Origin: Caldifarciminota bacterium
Lineage (GTDB): Bacteria; Hydrothermota; 32-111; QNBC01
Length of the DNA stretch: 9,516 nucleotides
NCBI GenBank assembly: GCA_015486655.1
Contig: WFRF01000216.1
Span: 1 to 9,516 of the forward strand
Direction of reading: 5' to 3'
Under the pieces are notes generated by a model. It was not told the DNA's origin. It searched no databases and saw only the letters and a program-made list of their open reading frames with translations. The position numbers and the translations under genes are program-made. Shown here piece by piece: positions 5,202 through 9,516 of this stretch; position 1 is the first letter of the stretch; every line of letters starts with the position of its first letter.

Positions 5202-7640
5202 TTATTTCATCTCTCGTAGTACCTCAAATTCCACTCGCCTGTTCTTTGCATAATCGGCCTCTGTCCTCTCAGGGTAAACAAGAGGTCTTGATTCTCCGTA
5301 GCCTCTGGATATAATACGAGATTTCGGTATGTTGAAGTGTTTCATTATGTATAGCTTAACAGCATAAGCCCTTCTTCTGGAAAGCCTTAAGTTGTATCTT
5401 GCCGAACCTCTTGTATCGGTATGTCCGCTAATCTTGACAACAATAGACGGATTCTGGACCATTATCATACCGAGTGAGTCAAGGACGGGATATGATGCCG
5501 GTTTGATTGTTGCCTTATTGAAATCAAAATTGATGTTTCTGAATGTGAACTTCATTCTCTTCTTCAGCAAGTTAATATTCTGCTGTGTAGTTTCTGCCGG
5601 TTTAATCTCAACATGAATCTCTTGTTTTATGTAATGTTTAACAAGAGGTTTAACTTTCATCGTGTATTTTCCGGACGGCAACAGTTCTCTGAATATACCG
5701 TTTTTGTCAGTGGTAATAACTTTATACTTTTTCAGCGTTGAGTCGAGGAGCGTAATTTCACAAGCTACACCCTCTTTTGTTTTGGCATTTTGCGCTTTCC
5801 CGACGAGATATCCTTTGTTAATCTTTAATTCGCAAATTTCGGTCAGTGATTTTGCCTTCTTAATCTTTACGGTTTTATCAAACGGGACATAACCCTTTAG
5901 GTGTATTTTTATGTTGTATTGCCCTTCCAGAAGGTTAAATTTAGCTGTTCCCGTACTATCCGATTTAGCTTTGTAGAGTTTTGCGGATATGATATTAACA
6001 GGAGCAAAAGCTATTGGTTTATCACTTAATTTATCAATTACACGACAAATAAGAAGTCCTGTTGACGGTTGCATCAAAAGTGTTTTGTGAATAGATTCTT
6101 TTGGTTCGACATTCAGAGCCACAGTTTTTGTTTCAAAGTCTTTTTTCTTTATTTGAATCTTTACATCCGGAGAATAGGTATGAAAACCGAATCTACCTTC
6201 GTTATCAGTTGTTTTTGTAAAGGTTTTTCCGTTTCCTAACGTAACAGTGTAGTCAACAACGAGTGGTTTTCCCGTAATAGAATCTTTCACAACTCCGCTG
6301 ATATTAGCCCAAATTGGTGAGCGAAATCCAAAATTTAATTCTGCGCTGATTCCCTTTGCACCATAGAAAAGACCTCTATGATTTGAGGCACCGATATCCA
6401 AATATGCAAATGGGAATTCCAGCCCCAGACCGAAACTGTACTCGAGCAGTTCTTTGCCACCGAGGCTTATTCCGGCTCTTACGGGTAAAACTCGTCCGAA
6501 AGCATATTCGCCTTCCAGTGTAAATTTGGGAATAACAGTGGACAATGCCGTATTTGAAAAGCCCTGTTCATAGTTGAAACTGAGTTTCCATGGATCGTAA
6601 ATACCACGCCAAACGGCGCCTATGTTAAGAATGGGTGGGAGGTGCGTTGTAAAAGGATCGTAACTTGTTGAGAATGTTGTGTCTATAAACCTGTTAAAAA
6701 TAGAATCTCCGTTTATAGAATCTCCGGAGAGGTACATATCGATCAGTTTGTAAAGATTTATACTGTCAAGATTGATAATTCCTTCTCCGATTATCATTGC
6801 ACCGTTGTTCCATACATCACTGCTGTCAGAGAAATCTATCGAATCCGCTTTCCAATTGATAAATGAATATGCATTTTTCAATGAAATTCCGGCGGTAAGC
6901 GAATTTGAAATGTCATATGCGACACCGATGTTCATGCCAAATCCGGGGTTACCTTTCGGATTCACGCAAAATCTGTAAGCAACCGTATCCGTTGATTGGT
7001 AAAAATTACTGTCGGAATTAAAGTATGCGGTGTTTTTTGTAACGTCAAAATAAGCAACGCCGTATAAATAGCTGAAAGAACCTCCTACGTACAGGTTATG
7101 CTTGTTATTCAACACGATGGGCTGACCGTAACCGACAGATACCTCACCGTATAAGATTGCCCCGTAATCAGTTGTAGAAAAATCGTAAATTCTTCCCAGC
7201 TGGTTTCCGTTGAGTCCCAGAGCAATGAGGTCCTTTGAAGTATTTAAATTGGTACCCGTAACTATTCTCGGAGCAATGGCAAATCCGCCTATTTTCAACC
7301 CTAAAACGTTTGCATTTAACCTTTGATGGATAAGCCAACCCGATGATGGAATACTCATAAGAAGCGTATCTTTGTCGGCCTGAGTCAATGTGTCTTTTAC
7401 GACATATTTATTCCACATGTCAATGGACAGGAAGTTATTAGTGCCTTCAATTCCGAGTTTTAAAATATTTATATCGAGCATAGGAGCATATTTGTAACCT
7501 AACATGGCCGGATTATAGAATAATGCTCCGGAGCCGTTTGATGCTTGACTGCCGTACCCTTCAAAAAGATTCTGATAAGATGCGTTAAGAGAAAAAGAAA
7601 ATAGCGTTACGATTACTAAAATAAGTATAAATTTCTTCAT
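5202..7640 (-). CDS. Outer-membrane beta-barrel / carboxypeptidase-regulatory-like / OmpA chimera
   Basis: This 812-residue protein probably anchors the outer membrane to peptidoglycan. After a signal peptide (MKKFILILVIVTLFSFSLNA), residues about 21-445 look like a FadL/PorV-type beta-barrel: GSGALFYNPAMLG near the start and alternating aromatic strands up to FGFRSPIW. Three carboxypeptidase-regulatory-like beta domains follow (about 446-525, 529-608 and 611-693), each with an ISGVVKD-, LICRVID- or LVGKAQN-like opening and a DNEG-, DSTG- or DKNG-type turn. The end is an OmpA domain (about 697-808): FDFNKATI, SGHTDTRGS, NLRLSRRRA, GYGESRP and KNRRVEFEV. Asp742 and Arg757 match the diaminopimelate-binding pair of OmpA. 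The start is the ATG at 7640, because GAGG lies 6 bases upstream; an in-frame GTG at 7652 overlaps the preceding gene's stop. The barrel family assignment is by pattern only; the OmpA part is secure. Confidence 0.88.
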   Translation of the reverse strand: MKKFILILVIVTLFSFSLNASYQNLFEGYGSQASNGSGALFYNPAMLGYKYAPMLDINILKLGIEGTNNFLSIDMWNKYVVKDTLTQADKDTLLMSIPSSGWLIHQRLNANVLGLKIGGFAIAPRIVTGTNLNTSKDLIALGLNGNQLGRIYDFSTTDYGAILYGEVSVGYGQPIVLNNKHNLYVGGSFSYLYGVAYFDVTKNTAYFNSDSNFYQSTDTVAYRFCVNPKGNPGFGMNIGVAYDISNSLTAGISLKNAYSFINWKADSIDFSDSSDVWNNGAMIIGEGIINLDSINLYKLIDMYLSGDSINGDSIFNRFIDTTFSTSYDPFTTHLPPILNIGAVWRGIYDPWKLSFNYEQGFSNTALSTVIPKFTLEGEYAFGRVLPVRAGISLGGKELLEYSFGLGLEFPFAYLDIGASNHRGLFYGAKGISAELNFGFRSPIWANISGVVKDSITGKPLVVDYTVTLGNGKTFTKTTDNEGRFGFHTYSPDVKIQIKKKDFETKTVALNVEPKESIHKTLLMQPSTGLLICRVIDKLSDKPIAFAPVNIISAKLYKAKSDSTGTAKFNLLEGQYNIKIHLKGYVPFDKTVKIKKAKSLTEICELKINKGYLVGKAQNAKTKEGVACEITLLDSTLKKYKVITTDKNGIFRELLPSGKYTMKVKPLVKHYIKQEIHVEIKPAETTQQNINLLKKRMKFTFRNINFDFNKATIKPASYPVLDSLGMIMVQNPSIVVKISGHTDTRGSARYNLRLSRRRAYAVKLYIMKHFNIPKSRIISRGYGESRPLVYPERTEADYAKNRRVEFEVLREMK

Positions 7641-7648
7641 TTTTTGCC

Positions 7649-8719
7649 TCACTGTTGATTGCTGTTGCCATTAAGCCAGTAGTTAATCGTTATATGACCG
7701 TGAAATTTCAAATAGTCGCTTGGTCTGACAAATATCTTACCTATAACGGGTGTATTGGCTTCAATTAAATAGATTCCCGATGTATCATTCAAAACATTTG
7801 CAATTGTGGAGTCGATTTTAATGTCAAGTTCCGAAAGCGTATCGGAAATAGCATATCCGTTAGTATCAACTTGGGGGACAAACAATGAATCAGTAAGGAA
7901 AAAAGTGTCTGTTTTTGTTGAATTCATTATATAAATTTTATATGATACTCCCACAGGCAGATGGTTCCAGAGAACCGAAGCGATGTTGATATAGTTAATT
8001 TTAAAATTGGGAGTATCAAGTGAATCCGGGTTAAAAGCCTTTCTCATATCATCCGTAATGGAGAAAGGAATTTCAACGGTGTATAATGTATCACCGTTAA
8101 CATAGGCATCAAATCCCGATTTTGTATATCCCCAGACGGAATCGAATGTGGCTGAACCGCTTATACTGTATCCTTCGATTGTCATCTTGTAACCGCCGAG
8201 ATTGAAGTTATCAAAATTCTTTGAAAGTGTCGTATCAAAATTTCCCGGGGGAAGGGTCAGCATTAAGGAATCATAAAGAGTTGTATCACCGTTTAAAAGG
8301 GTGAGGGAGTAGTTGACCTTACCTATAAATGAGTCTGGTCCCGGGCAGTTCCCCTTAATGTGGACGATGCCTTCGAAATTTCTGAGCTCCGTGTGGAAAA
8401 CCGTTTTCAATGTATCGATTTTTGACGGCAAACTTTTACTGATTCCCACATAAAATTCAAGGGAATCTCTATAAGCTTTTGAGCTGCTGTAGTATGCCGT
8501 ATCGGATTGCATAAATATGGAATCGTTTTCAATGTAAAGGTTTATACCGCTGAATTTGCTGTTATACGTATCAATTGCTTTTTGCACCGTCATTGAAGAA
8601 TCGCCTATGGGGATATTCAAAGAACCGCCTACAACGGGAATACCATTAGGTTGTTCAATATGGCATCCTGCAAAAATCGAGACTATAAAGATAAAAAGTA
8701 ACAAAAATCGGAACTTCAT
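7649..8719 (-). CDS. Putative outer-membrane lipoprotein, unknown function
   Basis: I do not recognise the family. The 356-residue product starts with a lipoprotein signal, MKFRFLLLFIFIVSIFAGC, with Cys19 as the lipidation site (lipobox FAGC) and His at +2; with no Asp there, outer-membrane sorting is plausible. The mature part is rich in Ser, Thr, Asp, Asn and aromatic residues and reads as all-beta, with repeated TDTFFLTDS/GDTTLYDS-type strands; only one further Cys (in GNCPGPD, about 124) is seen. AGGAGG lies 6 bases upstream of the ATG. Its TGA ends 8 bases before the OmpA chimera's ATG, within that gene's ribosome binding site region, so the two genes form one operon. A shared role at the outer membrane is inferred from this arrangement. 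Confidence 0.85.
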   Translation of the reverse strand: MKFRFLLLFIFIVSIFAGCHIEQPNGIPVVGGSLNIPIGDSSMTVQKAIDTYNSKFSGINLYIENDSIFMQSDTAYYSSSKAYRDSLEFYVGISKSLPSKIDTLKTVFHTELRNFEGIVHIKGNCPGPDSFIGKVNYSLTLLNGDTTLYDSLMLTLPPGNFDTTLSKNFDNFNLGGYKMTIEGYSISGSATFDSVWGYTKSGFDAYVNGDTLYTVEIPFSITDDMRKAFNPDSLDTPNFKINYINIASVLWNHLPVGVSYKIYIMNSTKTDTFFLTDSLFVPQVDTNGYAISDTLSELDIKIDSTIANVLNDTSGIYLIEANTPVIGKIFVRPSDYLKFHGHITINYWLNGNSNQQ

Positions 8720-8747
8720 AAAATGCCTCCTAAATTAAGTTTATAAA

Positions 8748-8777
8748 TTTATACACTATTTTATAAGCGATTGTCAA
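8748..8777 (-). promoter_or_regulatory. Promoter of the lipoprotein-OmpA operon
   Basis: On the minus strand a perfect TTGACA (8777-8772) and TATAAA (8753-8748) are 18 bases apart. The start of transcription would be near 8741, about 20 bases before the ATG at 8719. The -35 box is embedded in a small inverted repeat (ATTGTC-2-GACAAT, 8770-8783). Confidence 0.65.
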
Positions 8778-8783
8778 GACAAT
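8770..8783. promoter_or_regulatory. Inverted repeat over the -35 box, possible operator
   Basis: ATTGTC and GACAAT form a 6-bp dyad with a 2-base centre that overlaps the TTGACA of the envelope operon's promoter. The dyad may be a repressor site, but a short match around a -35 box can arise by chance. Confidence 0.3.
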
Positions 8784-8911
8784 GGTTTAATTCAAGCTCG
8801 ATGATCTGGGAATATATATCAAAGTATGAATAATAAATTGATACACAAATTACCATATTGATGGTTAATATTTATTGCATCCGAATATAAGTCACTTATA
8901 AATTAATCTTG

Positions 8912-8940
8912 TTGACATGGGCTCTTTGTTAATTTATAAT
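8912..8940 (+). promoter_or_regulatory. Consensus sigma-70 promoter for the lpd gene
   Basis: TTGACA (8912-8917) and TATAAT (8935-8940) match the sigma-70 consensus exactly, at the optimal 17-base spacing. Transcription would start near 8947, giving a 25-base leader with GGAGG (8962-8966) before the ATG. It is divergent from the envelope operon's promoter about 135 bases away. Confidence 0.85.
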
Positions 8941-8971
8941 TCGCAAAATTGAATATTATACGGAGGTTTAA

Positions 8972-9516
8972 ATGTATGATGTAATTGTTATAGGAAGCGG
9001 AACAGGCGGATATGTTGCCGCCATAAGGGCTGCACAAAACGGCCTTAAGACTGCTTTGGTAGAAGCGAAGGAGATTGGGGGGACGTGCCTTAACAGAGGA
9101 TGTATCCCCACAAAGGCGTTAATCGGAAGTGTTGAGGTATTAAATAAAGCTCGTTTGTCAGATTCGTTTGGTGTGTATACGGAGGGAATAAAATTTGATT
9201 GGAATAAAATAAATGAAAGAAAAGAACAGATTGTCGGGAAACTCGTTTCCGGTGTCGAATTTCTGCTTAAGAAGAACGGTGTTGAAATAATTAGGGGATA
9301 TGCAAACATAACATCCGAGAGAAAAGTGGTTGTTGAACTTAAAGATGGGAGCAAACAAACCATTGATGCAAAGAGTATAATCGTAGCAACGGGCTCCGAG
9401 CCGTTGGAGCCGAGCATATTCAGTGTTGATCATAAAACAGTATTGAACAGCACCGATGCGTTAAACCTCGAAGCTTTACCCGAATCTCTCGCCATCGTGG
9501 GCTCAGGGGCAATAGG
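8972..9516 (+). CDS. lpdA: Dihydrolipoyl dehydrogenase (E3), N-terminal part, cut by window edge
   Basis: Dihydrolipoyl dehydrogenase reoxidises the lipoyl groups of 2-oxoacid dehydrogenase complexes and the glycine cleavage system, passing electrons through FAD to NAD+. The first 181 codons are visible. They show the FAD-binding GSGTGG (8-13) with Glu31 ending the second strand, and the redox-active disulfide GGTCLNRGCIPTK (Cys39 and Cys44). IIVATGSEP follows further on, and VGSGAIG at the cut edge begins the NAD-binding fold. The ATG at 8972 has GGAGG 5 bases upstream and follows a consensus promoter. The relatives mercuric reductase and glutathione reductase share the disulfide pattern, but LNRGCIPTK and STDALNL are typical of E3. 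It is the first gene of its transcript here; which complex it serves is not visible. Confidence 0.9.
   Translation, partial: MYDVIVIGSGTGGYVAAIRAAQNGLKTALVEAKEIGGTCLNRGCIPTKALIGSVEVLNKARLSDSFGVYTEGIKFDWNKINERKEQIVGKLVSGVEFLLKKNGVEIIRGYANITSERKVVVELKDGSKQTIDAKSIIVATGSEPLEPSIFSVDHKTVLNSTDALNLEALPESLAIVGSGAI

Noticed and set aside
8968..9433. Two minus-strand open frames opposite the lpd gene
   Set aside because: They lie entirely over strongly conserved dihydrolipoyl dehydrogenase codons on the other strand and have no recognisable product or ribosome binding site.

Overview
The window comes from a moderately AT-rich Gram-negative bacterium. It encodes outer-membrane proteins (a beta-barrel/OmpA chimera and a signal-peptidase-II lipoprotein). 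Promoters look like ordinary sigma-70 sites, for example TTGACA-17-TATAAT upstream of the lpd gene. Most genes have strong AGGAGG-type ribosome binding sites. Those two traits argue against Bacteroidota proper, which use a divergent promoter consensus and few Shine-Dalgarno sites. The Ser/Thr/Asp-rich surface proteins and the carboxypeptidase-regulatory-like/OmpA architecture recall the wider FCB group or neighbouring candidate phyla. No lineage can be assigned from this sequence alone.

Layout from left to right. (1) Positions 1-1810, minus strand: a tight operon yajC - fmt - purF. It carries a Sec accessory membrane protein, methionyl-tRNA formyltransferase and the glutaminase domain of amidophosphoribosyltransferase (cut by the window edge). 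(2) Positions 1811-2277: no gene. This stretch holds the yajC promoter, a roughly 304-bp repeat element bounded by a perfect 22-bp inverted repeat and packed with small palindromes, and a probable promoter for the next gene. (3) Positions 2278-3445, plus strand: a CPA2-type cation/proton antiporter gene broken by two frameshifts. (4) Positions 3448-5083, minus strand: an intact paralog of the same antiporter, tail to tail with the broken one, preceded in its operon by a two-CBS-domain protein that starts at TTG. (5) Positions 5143-5189: a perfect 22-bp-stem terminator. (6) Positions 5202-8719, minus strand: a two-gene envelope operon, an unknown lipoprotein followed by an 812-residue outer-membrane barrel - three regulatory-like beta domains - OmpA protein. 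(7) Position 8972 to the end, plus strand: the start of a dihydrolipoyl dehydrogenase gene, divergent from the envelope operon.

The likely working units are the CBS protein with the intact antiporter (ion homeostasis, possibly gated by nucleotides) and the lipoprotein with the OmpA chimera (outer membrane to peptidoglycan linkage). The most unusual features are the inverted-repeat element, the broken/intact antiporter pair and the chimeric envelope protein. I found no clear new defence or mobile-element system, no RNA gene and no CRISPR array.
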